Below are positions 6,081 through 12,507 of a stretch of 12,507 nucleotides of DNA, in pieces (positions within the stretch are counted from its first letter, which is position 1; each line of letters starts with the position of its first letter). This DNA comes from an uncultured Halomicronema sp. (GTDB lineage: Bacteria > Cyanobacteriota > Cyanobacteriia > Phormidesmidales > Phormidesmidaceae): the NCBI GenBank assembly GCA_937897665.1, contig CALCPB010000206.1:1-12507 (forward strand), in the 5' to 3' direction. The notes below the pieces were generated by a model that was given only the letters and a program-made list of their open reading frames with translations, did no database searches and was not told where the DNA came from. The position numbers and the translations under genes were made by a program.

Positions 6081-6374
6081 GTGTCTGCAAAGGACGGTGC
6101 GATCGTGGATTTCTTCTATCAAGAGTTGCGCCTTTAGGGTTCCAGCTTTTTGGAGACGAGGCCGGTTCGTCTGGGCGCTGAGTCATCAAACCATCCCCCG
6201 TAGCAGCATCGAGAGGAAGACTCAGCGCAATGGGCTCAAGAACTTGTTCTGGCAAATGTTGCTGCTGGTGAAGTGTGCCGCTTGGCAGCATGCGCCATCG
6301 TGCACATACAGGAGCAAGGAATGCTTGCCAAAGCCGCTAAAAATGAGAAGAAAAGGAGCAGCGACTTAAGTTAG
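6081..6374 (+). pseudogene. Small gene interrupted by two in-frame TAG codons, product unknown
   Basis: Starting at GTG 6081, the frame reads VSAKDGAIVDFFYQELRL, then TAG (6135-6137, codon 19), 21 more residues, TAG (6201-6203, codon 41), and then 56 residues to a third TAG at 6372-6374. The last part, including SAQWAQELVLANVAAGEV and AACAIVHIQEQGMLAKAA with a Lys-rich end, looks like a genuine amphipathic helical protein of 97 residues in total. Support comes from the good ribosome site, the protein-like composition of both ends in one register, and an end that abuts the next gene by four bases. I do not recognise the family. It may be a recently inactivated gene, two sequencing errors, or chance; reading both TAG codons as CAG restores it. 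Confidence 0.5.
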
Positions 6375-6691
6375 AAAGGCGTATTTGAGATGGCCTGGTG
6401 CACGACTTCAAAAATTCGATGACAGTGGTTATCCTTGCGCAAAGGCAGCTCTTGATTCTGCACAATCAAATCGACCCGTGCAGAGGGTTCAGACACAGTA
6501 GGGGGGTTAATCAATACTTCTACTGTGGCGAGCAAATCATACTTGACGCCACCAGGCTTCTCTTTGGCAACCAGGTAGTCCTCATTCTCATAAATTAGAT
6601 TAAGGTCACAGGAGGCCAAGGTATCGGCGACTTTTTGCCGAATCTGTGTTGGGGAACTCGTAACCCGAAATAAGGTAGTGTACCGTGCCAT
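6371..6691 (-). CDS. Conserved cyanobacterial hypothetical protein
   Basis: This 106-residue soluble protein resembles a small family found across cyanobacteria with no assigned function. It starts MARYTTLFRVTSSPTQIRQ, has an alternating strand/helix pattern, and carries the family-like segments EDYLVAKEKPGGVKY (37-51), LLATVEVLIN (53-62) and QNQELPLRKDNHCHRIFEVV (78-97). No signal peptide, membrane segment or catalytic motif is evident. ATG 6691 gives the expected compact length but has no strong Shine-Dalgarno sequence. Its stop overlaps by four bases the end of the broken gene coming from the other side. Recognition of the family is from memory of similar sequences and should be confirmed by search. 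Confidence 0.75.
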   Translation of the reverse strand: MARYTTLFRVTSSPTQIRQKVADTLASCDLNLIYENEDYLVAKEKPGGVKYDLLATVEVLINPPTVSEPSARVDLIVQNQELPLRKDNHCHRIFEVVHQAISNTPF

Positions 6692-7806
6692 AGTTTCTCA
6701 AAAGGGGAACAGCAAATGAAAGGAAAACACTTGAACCAAGCTCTAGCCTCGTCATGTAGTGCCATGATAAGGCCCAAACATTCCTTTGAGTACTCGCCTC
6801 CCCAGCCAACTCATGACCTCTACACAGTTAGCATAAGCTGGAATCTGAGGGGAATCTGCATTGCTCACTACGATTCATTTTCGATAAATAGCAAATTGTA
6901 AGACTTTTAGCTCTATCGGTTTCACTGCTAACAGGTTTGTTTGAGTGTTGACTTATTGCGGCACTTGATTGTGCCTGTTGTTTGTAAAGTTTTTAAGAAA
7001 AAGGCAGTGGTTTACTAAATTGACCCGGTTCAAAGTGCATATGGCTGCTTTCTACTATGGGGATATCTGTTTGCTACAGGGCTTGAATTGACCCACACGG
7101 AGCAGTTCTGGATTTGTTGTCACTGAGCAAGCTGGCGTCGAGCGGTGTTTCAAGCTGTCGGAGTCAATGAGGATCTGCGACTATCGTACTGAGAGATGTG
7201 ATGCGTCCTGAAAGTCCCAACTCTCTGAATGAAAAGATTAAGATGACCTTATCAATAATTTGTCGATCGCTCGATTTTGGCGACGGGCTGTTTGCCGAGA
7301 AAGAGATGTTTGAATCTTGATCCCCGCCGTCGCAGTGACATCATGATTCCACCCCTTCACAGATCTTTCTCTATTGCTTCAATGGCCACAAGCGTCTGTG
7401 AATTAATCCCATGATCGATTTGATGTGGTGACAGGTGGAGAAAATTCCGACCAGACTGAGACCTGCCGGTGTAATTCTAGGGATCTGACATACGGCCCGA
7501 ATGGAGCTGTCTCAAAGGGATAGATCGCTTGACTGGCCTGCCTGTTAGTTGATTGCTTCTGTGTCGGACTCACCGCTTTGACGAGCGGCGATCACCGGGC
7601 GATAGAGTGCCTAAAGCCTCTGAAAGGAGCTAAAGTTCCGCGATCCCAGTGCGGTTGAGTTGTCTGCTCGGCTTGCTGATTGAGCTGCCTAGCAGTTGAG
7701 GTCTGTCACGAAAAGGGGTCTGCACGTGCTGGCCTGCGGGGGCTCCGTTAGCCTGATACATCTTTAAAGCTGTACGCTGAATGCGTTGTCGTGTAAAACC
7801 GGGGCT
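6692..7806. other. 1.1-kb gene-poor region upstream of tmk
   Basis: No gene of normal length or recognisable RNA is visible. Small structures include hairpins GGCAC-TTGATT-GTGCC (6960-6975) and CCGCT-TTGACG-AGCGG (7573-7588), and the direct repeat AATTGACCC (7018-7026 and 7085-7093). A 39-codon frame from the ATG at about 7201 (MRPESPNSLNEKIKMTL...) is the most protein-like short one but has no other support. The region has no GCGATCGC site, unlike the flanking genes. It presumably contains the tmk-holB promoter, which I could not place. Confidence 0.5.
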
Positions 7807-8490
7807 ATGTCGGGGAAACTAATTGTTTTTGAGGGCGTAGAGGGCAGCGGCAAAAGTACCCAACTGTTGAGACTGCAGCAGTGGTTGGCAGTGCATCCGA
7901 TCGTGCAGAAGCTCCAGACCTGCGGTGTCGTGCCGTCAGTGATCACGACCCGCGAACCGGGGGGGACTGAACTGGGCAAGGCTTTACGCAGCTTGCTGTT
8001 AGATAACCAATCAGCGGCTCTGGGGGCACAGGCAGAGCTGTTGCTATATGCCGCCGATCGCGCTCAACATATCGAAGAGGTGATTGTTCCCGCCATTGAG
8101 GCCGGTAGTTGGGTCTTGTGCGATCGCTTCATTGATTCCACTGTGGCTTACCAGGGCTATGGGCGAGGCCTGAGCCTCTCGCTGATCGAACAGCTCAATG
8201 CGATTGCGACCCAAGGCACATCAGGCCATCTGACACTGTGGCTGCAGTTAGACGCAGAGCAGGGACTGGCCCGCAGTCACTCTCGCGGTCAGCTCGATCG
8301 CCTCGAACAGTCGGGCTTGATCTTTCACCAGCAGGTGCAGCAGGGCTTTGAAACCTTGGCAGAGCAGCATCCTGAGCGGATTGTACCGATCGATGCCACG
8401 CAGTCAGAAGAGCAGGTCGCGCAGCAAATTCAAACCGTTTTAGAACAGCGCATAAAAACATGGTACGGGCGATATTCTCAGATTTATTAG
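7807..8490 (+). CDS. tmk: Thymidylate kinase
   Basis: Thymidylate kinase phosphorylates dTMP to dTDP with ATP, an essential step to dTTP. The 227-residue product has the P-loop GVEGSGKST (10-18), the dTMP-binding TREPGGT (48-54), the DRFIDST motif (106-112) with YQGYGRG (115-121), and an arginine-containing LID segment near RGQLDRLE (160-167). ATG 7807 (MSGKLIVFEG) is the family-like start, with GGGG a few bases upstream; a TTG at 7786 would add seven unconserved residues. Its 3' end overlaps holB by 31 bases, indicating a shared transcript and probably coupled translation, a common tmk-holB arrangement. The C-terminal QRIKTWYGRYSQIY extends slightly past the usual end. Confidence 0.96.
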   Translation: MSGKLIVFEGVEGSGKSTQLLRLQQWLAVHPIVQKLQTCGVVPSVITTREPGGTELGKALRSLLLDNQSAALGAQAELLLYAADRAQHIEEVIVPAIEAGSWVLCDRFIDSTVAYQGYGRGLSLSLIEQLNAIATQGTSGHLTLWLQLDAEQGLARSHSRGQLDRLEQSGLIFHQQVQQGFETLAEQHPERIVPIDATQSEEQVAQQIQTVLEQRIKTWYGRYSQIY

Positions 8491-9407
8491 GCCAAGAGAC
8501 CGCGGTTGATCTGCTCTGTCAGGCGATCACCCAGCAACGAATTGCCCCGGCCTATCTCTTTGTCGGGCCAGCCGGTACGGGGCGCGGCTTGGGCGCGCTA
8601 CGCTTTGCTGAGTGCCTGTTGCAAACCGCTGATCAGGCCGCTGGACAGGTGCGGCGACGTATTCACGATCGCAATCATCCCGATTTGATGTGGGTGGAGC
8701 CCACCTACCTGCATAAAGGCAAGCCCGTCACCACTGCTGAGGCCGAGGAACTTGATCTGAAGCGCAAAAGCCCGCCGCAAATTCGCCTGGAGCAAATTCG
8801 TGATGTGACCCGGTTTTTATCGCGCCCGACCCTCGAAGCGCCTCGGGCCGTCGTGGTGATCGAAGGGGCGGAAACCATGGCCGAGTCGCCCGCAAACGGC
8901 CTGCTCAAAACCTTAGAAGAGCCGGGCAACGCTACGCTGATTCTGTTAGCCACAGACAGCGCCAACCTGCTGCCCACGATTGTGTCTCGCTGCCAAAGTA
9001 TTCCGTTTCGGCGATTGTCACAAACTACCATGGCGACGGTGTTGACCCAATCGGGCCATGCCGAGATTTTGCAGCAGCCAGACGTCTTGGCCATGGCCCA
9101 AGGCAGTCCGGGACAGGCGATCGCCGCGCTGCAGCAATTACAAACGCTGCCAGCGGATCTCGTTGCTGCGCTGCAGCAGCCCCCTCCCAATCTACGCGTT
9201 GCGTTGGAACTTGCGCGCCGCGTTAGCAAAGAACTTGATACCGAATCACAGCTCTGGCTGGTGGAATATCTGCAGCAACGACTCTGGCAAACCCAGCGAT
9301 CGCCGGCCCTGCTGGCTGGTCTAGAACAGGCTCACTTTCAGCTGCGGCGCTTCGTTCAGCCCCGCCTCGTCTGGGAAGTGATGCTGATGAAGTTTGTCAC
9401 GGCCTGA
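8460..9407 (+). CDS. holB: DNA polymerase III delta prime subunit (clamp loader)
   Basis: Delta prime is a structural subunit of the clamp loader that places the beta clamp on DNA. The 315-residue protein opens with FSDLLGQETAVDLLCQAI (6-23) and has AAA+ features: a P-loop-like GPAGTGRG (36-43) with Arg in place of the catalytic Lys, NHPDLMWVEPTY (72-83), VVVIEGAETM (131-140), NGLLKTLEEPGNATLILLAT (146-165) and the SRC motif (176-178). The P-loop change and the absence of the cysteine cluster seen in many DnaX/HolB proteins suggest no ATP hydrolysis here, as expected for delta prime. DnaX (tau/gamma) is ruled out by the short length and altered P-loop. ATG 8460 lies inside the tmk 3' end, so no independent ribosome site is expected. 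Confidence 0.92.
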   Translation: MVRAIFSDLLGQETAVDLLCQAITQQRIAPAYLFVGPAGTGRGLGALRFAECLLQTADQAAGQVRRRIHDRNHPDLMWVEPTYLHKGKPVTTAEAEELDLKRKSPPQIRLEQIRDVTRFLSRPTLEAPRAVVVIEGAETMAESPANGLLKTLEEPGNATLILLATDSANLLPTIVSRCQSIPFRRLSQTTMATVLTQSGHAEILQQPDVLAMAQGSPGQAIAALQQLQTLPADLVAALQQPPPNLRVALELARRVSKELDTESQLWLVEYLQQRLWQTQRSPALLAGLEQAHFQLRRFVQPRLVWEVMLMKFVTA

Positions 9408-9493
9408 AGCCCTGCGCTCAACCAGTAGTCTGTATCCACGATCATGAGGCTGCTGCTGAAGCACACCTGTCTCAAGCACTGCGATCGCCTTGC

Positions 9494-9640
9494 CCCGCCT
9501 CAATCGTGACTTTCCTCATTTCCAGTCCTTACTTTAGGCTTTGCCCCTGATTCCCCAAGCCCTATCACTTCTTTCCTTCGCCCACTCGATTCCCTCGACT
9601 CTCTACCCCCTACCCAATTCCTTCCACTTCAATGCTCAGC
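9494..9640. other. C/T-rich intergenic tract upstream of mutS
   Basis: The plus strand is strongly enriched in C and T, with runs such as CACTTCTTTCCTTCGCCC and CTCTCTACCCCCTACCC. No hairpin, promoter or open frame stands out within it. Such tracts are common between cyanobacterial genes, and no function is claimed. Confidence 0.55.
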
Positions 9641-9695
9641 AAGTAAAGGTCAGTCTTACAATCAGTAGGAACATTTGTGCATCCTCGTGAGGTTT

Positions 9696-12434
9696 ATGGC
9701 CGCGCCTGCTGACAACGACGCTAACCACGGCATTCCAGAAAGACTGGCAAAACACACAGTGCGCTACGCCAACTGTCAGGACGTCAACGCCGATGACCTG
9801 ACGCCGATGATGCGCCACTACGTGCAGGTCAAGCAGGAGTATCCCCACGCGCTGCTGCTGTATCGGGTCGGCGACTTTTTTGAAACGTTTTTCGAAGACG
9901 GCATCACCATTGCCCGCGAGCTAGAGCTGGTCTTGACCAGTAAAGAATGTGGCAAAGTGGTGGGCCGCGTACCGATGGCGGGCATTCCGCACCATGCCCT
10001 CGATCGCTACTGTATTCAACTGGTGGAAAAAGGCTACGCGATCGCCGTCTGTGATCAGGTGGAAGATCCGGCTTTGGCGCAGGGCGTGATGAAGCGTGAA
10101 GTGACCCGCGTCATCACCCCCGGTACGGTGTTAGAAGAGGGCATGCTCAGCGCCCGCCGCAACAACTTTTTGGCGGCAGTCGTCATCGTCGGGCAGCATT
10201 GGGGGTTAGCCTATGCCGACGTGTCAACCGGCGAATTTTTTACCACCCAACACAGCGATCTAGAGCAGGTGGGTCAAGAACTCATGCGCCTGCAGCCTTC
10301 GGAAACGCTGCTGCCCACCGACGCCCCAGATCTGCGGGCGATGCTGCGGCCCGGCGAAGCGACCGATCAGCTGCCCGACTGCCTGCCGCGACAGTTTTGT
10401 TACACGCTGCGATCGCAAGGCGCATTTTCGCAAACTGAAGCGCGACAGCGACTGCTGCAAACCTTTCGGCTGCGATCGCTCGAAGGCATTGGCTGCGACC
10501 ATTTGCCCCTGGCGGTGCGGGCGGCGGGCGGTCTGTTGGAGTATCTCAAAGACACCCAAAAAGAGACGCAGGTGCCGCTGCAGCTGCTCAGCACCTATGT
10601 GCTCAGCGACTTTTTAGTGCTCGACCATCAAACCCGCCGCAATTTAGAAATCACCCAAACCTCCCGCGATGGCACCTACAATGGTTCCTTGCTCTGGGCG
10701 CTCGATCGCACGGTGACGGCAATGGGCGGACGAGCCCTGCGGCGCTGGCTGCTGCAACCCTTGCTCTCAGTCAGTCAGATTCAGGAGCGACAACAGACCC
10801 TGCAAGAGCTGGTAGATGATGGTTCCCTGCGCACGGCGCTCCAGCAGCAGCTGAAGCAAATCTATGATCTCGAACGGCTGGCCGGACGCGCCGGTTCCGG
10901 TACGGCGAATGGCCGCGACCTGGTCGCATTAGCGGACTCCTTTGCGCGATTACCGATTTTGGCGGCGCTGGTGGAATCGACCCAATCCAGCTTTCTGCAA
11001 GCCCTGCAGCACGTTCCCCCGGATTTAGAGAAGCTGGGCGATACGCTGCGATCGCACCTGGTGGAAAATCCCCCTCTGTATCTCACGGAGGGCAACCTGA
11101 TTCGACCGGGCGTCAATGCCGATCTCGATACCCTGCGCGATCAGGTCAAAGGCGATCAGGATTGGATTGCCAAACTCGAACCTTCGGAGCGCCAGCGCAC
11201 CGGCATCTCGACGCTGAAGGTGGGCTTTAACAAGGCGTTTGGCTACTACATCAGCATCTCGCGCAGCAAATCCGATCAGGCTCCCGACGATTACATTCGC
11301 AAACAAACCCTGACCAATGAAGAGCGCTATATTACCCCCGAACTCAAAGAGCGGGAAACGCGGGTCTTCAATACCCAAGACCAGATTCACAGTTTGGAAT
11401 ACGAAATCTTTCAGCAGTTGCGAGAGCTGGTGGGCCACCATGCTGACCTGATTCGCCAGGTGGCGCGGGGCGTGGCTGCCGCCGATGTGTTGGCGGGACT
11501 GGCCGAAGTTGCTATCTATCAAGGCTTTTGCTGCCCCGACATGGTCGATAGTCGCGAACTGGCGATCGCCGATGGTCGCCATCCTGTGGTGGAACAACTG
11601 CTGCCCGCTGGATTTTTTGTACCGAATTCCACCACCCTCGGTGGAGAAAGGGGCCGCAGGGTGAAGTCAGAAGTCGGCGGTCGGAATTCGGAAACCAGCA
11701 ATCTTGAACTCAAAACGCCGACCGCCGAACTTAACTCTCCTCCTGATCTGATTATTCTCACCGGCCCCAACGCCAGTGGCAAAAGCTGCTATCTGCGGCA
11801 AGTGGGTTTGATTCAACTGATGGCGCAGGTGGGCAGTTTTGTCCCTGCCAGCACGGCACGCTTGGGCATTTGCGATCGCATCTTTACCCGCGTGGGCGCA
11901 GTGGATGATCTGGCCACTGGCCAATCCACCTTCATGGTGGAAATGAACGAAACCGCCAACATTTTGAATCATGCCAGCGATCGCTCCCTGGTGTTGCTGG
12001 ATGAAATTGGTCGCGGTACGGCTACTTTTGATGGCCTTTCCATCGCCTGGTCCGTGGCCGAGTATTTGGCCAGCGAAATTCAGGCGCGGACGATTTTTGC
12101 CACCCATTATCACGAGCTGAACGAGCTGGCAGGCATTTTGAACAACATTGCCAACTACCAGGTCACTGTGAAGGAAATGCCGGATCAAATCGTGTTTCTG
12201 CATCAGGTGCGACCAGGTGGGGCCGATCGCTCCTACGGCATTGAGGCGGGACGGTTGGCGGGACTGCCGCCCACGGTGATTCAGCGGGCGCGGGAGGTGA
12301 TGTCGCAAATTGAAAAGCACAGCAAAATCGCCGTCGGGTTGCGTCAGGGGGCGCAGTTCAACGGCAACGGCAAGCGTCGCAAGCGGCGTAGCGTCCAGGA
12401 AGATCCCGTTGAGCAGCTAGATATGTTCTCCTGA
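9696..12434 (+). CDS. mutS: DNA mismatch repair protein MutS
   Basis: MutS recognises mismatches and, with ATP, starts mismatch repair. From ATG 9696 the product is 912 residues. The mismatch-reading motif is F61-x-E63 in [14 protein letters not shown]; core, lever and clamp domains follow (about 260-590), including [12 protein letters not shown] and [12 protein letters not shown]. The ATPase has Walker A GPNASGKS (690-697), Walker B/signature [14 protein letters not shown] (about 767-780) and ATHYHEL (802-808). ATG 9696 has GAGG close upstream; TTG 9675 and GTG 9687 in the same frame are possible earlier starts. Two oddities: residues about 651-682, between [10 protein letters not shown] and [10 protein letters not shown], are an in-frame insertion that looks repeat-derived; and the C-terminus has a basic patch KRRKRR (893-898) and QLDMF (907-911), a probable beta-clamp-binding peptide. 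It fits MutS1, not MutS2, which lacks the mismatch domain. Confidence 0.97.
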   Translation: MAAPADNDANHGIPERLAKHTVRYANCQDVNADDLTPMMRHYVQVKQEYPHALLLYRVGDFFETFFEDGITIARELELVLTSKECGKVVGRVPMAGIPHHALDRYCIQLVEKGYAIAVCDQVEDPALAQGVMKREVTRVITPGTVLEEGMLSARRNNFLAAVVIVGQHWGLAYADVSTGEFFTTQHSDLEQVGQELMRLQPSETLLPTDAPDLRAMLRPGEATDQLPDCLPRQFCYTLRSQGAFSQTEARQRLLQTFRLRSLEGIGCDHLPLAVRAAGGLLEYLKDTQKETQVPLQLLSTYVLSDFLVLDHQTRRNLEITQTSRDGTYNGSLLWALDRTVTAMGGRALRRWLLQPLLSVSQIQERQQTLQELVDDGSLRTALQQQLKQIYDLERLAGRAGSGTANGRDLVALADSFARLPILAALVESTQSSFLQALQHVPPDLEKLGDTLRSHLVENPPLYLTEGNLIRPGVNADLDTLRDQVKGDQDWIAKLEPSERQRTGISTLKVGFNKAFGYYISISRSKSDQAPDDYIRKQTLTNEERYITPELKERETRVFNTQDQIHSLEYEIFQQLRELVGHHADLIRQVARGVAAADVLAGLAEVAIYQGFCCPDMVDSRELAIADGRHPVVEQLLPAGFFVPNSTTLGGERGRRVKSEVGGRNSETSNLELKTPTAELNSPPDLIILTGPNASGKSCYLRQVGLIQLMAQVGSFVPASTARLGICDRIFTRVGAVDDLATGQSTFMVEMNETANILNHASDRSLVLLDEIGRGTATFDGLSIAWSVAEYLASEIQARTIFATHYHELNELAGILNNIANYQVTVKEMPDQIVFLHQVRPGGADRSYGIEAGRLAGLPPTVIQRAREVMSQIEKHSKIAVGLRQGAQFNGNGKRRKRRSVQEDPVEQLDMFS
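11646..11744 (+). repeat. mutS: Repeat-like in-frame insertion inside mutS with inverted arms
   Basis: This stretch has no counterpart in typical MutS, where the FVPNSTxLG and [15 protein letters not shown] segments lie almost next to each other. It contains the perfect 11-bp inverted repeat TCGGCGGTCGG (11674-11684) and CCGACCGCCGA (11718-11728) around a 33-base loop, and GTCAGAAGTCGG-type wording reminiscent of dispersed intergenic repeats. CCGAATTCC (11622-11630) and GGAATTCGG (11683-11691) form another 9-bp inverted pair. It codes for about 32 polar residues without breaking the frame. Confidence 0.7.
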
Positions 12435-12453
12435 TCGGTCGATCACGGGCTTG

Positions 12454-12474
12454 GAGAGGCCTCGGGCCCCTCTC
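12454..12474 (+). terminator. Candidate hairpin terminator after mutS
   Basis: GAGAGG (12454-12459) pairs with CCTCTC (12469-12474), with an alternative inner GGCC-TCG-GGCC stem. It starts 20 bases after the mutS stop. There is no T-run after it, so it would be a GC-rich hairpin without the classical tail. Confidence 0.35.
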
Positions 12475-12507
12475 TGGAGTGTGGCCAATCCTAGCCTTGG
12501 CATGGTT

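Noticed and set aside
6140..6190. Possible tRNA T-arm (GGTTCGTCTGG)
   Set aside because: No matching acceptor, D or anticodon arms could be built around it.
5893..6291. 132-codon minus-strand open frame
   Set aside because: It is rich in Pro, Gln, Ser and Arg with no domain-like pattern, and it lies antisense to the more protein-like broken gene at 6081-6374.
6079..6369. 96-codon plus-strand open frame beginning at TTG 6079
   Set aside because: It is the neighbouring register of the 6081 frame, rich in Arg, Trp and Cys, with no family resemblance; the ribosome site fits GTG 6081 as well or better.
11025..12320. Minus-strand open frames inside mutS
   Set aside because: They are shadow frames of a clearly coding gene with all MutS motifs in the plus frame.

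Overview
This window looks like chromosomal DNA of a cyanobacterium, probably a filamentous Leptolyngbya-like or related lineage (the genus is a guess). The evidence is the repeated HIP1 octamer GCGATCGC, a cyAbrB regulator with the cyanobacterial layout (AbrB-like domain at the C-terminus), a cyanobacterial/plastid-type pyruvate dehydrogenase E2, and a small conserved cyanobacterial protein. It is mostly core housekeeping genes separated by unusually long, gene-poor gaps. I see no CRISPR array, tRNA, rRNA, prophage or intact transposon.

Layout. (a) 1-1139: 3' part of cobL (precorrin-6Y methyltransferase, CbiE-CbiT fusion), broken by an in-frame TAG at 345-347 between the two domains. (b) 1086-1922, minus: CPBP-family intramembrane protease, convergent with cobL and overlapping its end by 54 bases. 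(c) 2266-2649, minus: cyAbrB transcription factor with a 3' terminator and a long leader carrying a perfect -10 box and an inverted repeat. (d) 2650-3673: about 1 kb without a convincing gene, holding a 44-base imperfect palindrome and a minus-strand frame interrupted by stops. (e) 3674-4339: methyltransferase lacking the classical glycine-rich motif. (f) 4487-5794: pdhC, the E2 of pyruvate dehydrogenase. (g) 6081-6374: a small broken gene, readable only through two in-frame TAG codons, touching tail to tail the conserved hypothetical gene at 6371-6691 (minus). (h) 6692-7806: 1.1 kb gap with nothing recognised. (i) 7807-9407: tmk and holB, overlapping by 31 bases, supplying dTTP synthesis and the clamp-loader delta prime subunit. 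(j) 9696-12434: mutS, whose ATPase domain is interrupted by an in-frame insertion of about 32 residues that looks like a captured palindromic repeat, and whose extreme C-terminus carries a likely beta-clamp-binding peptide.

Functional links: tmk, holB and mutS are all DNA replication or repair functions and lie on the same strand; tmk-holB is a clear translational pair, while mutS is separated by 288 bases. The other genes are single units with no obvious common pathway. The points most worth following are the three in-frame amber codons in two otherwise coherent frames and the repeat-derived insertion in mutS. No convincing new multi-gene system is present.
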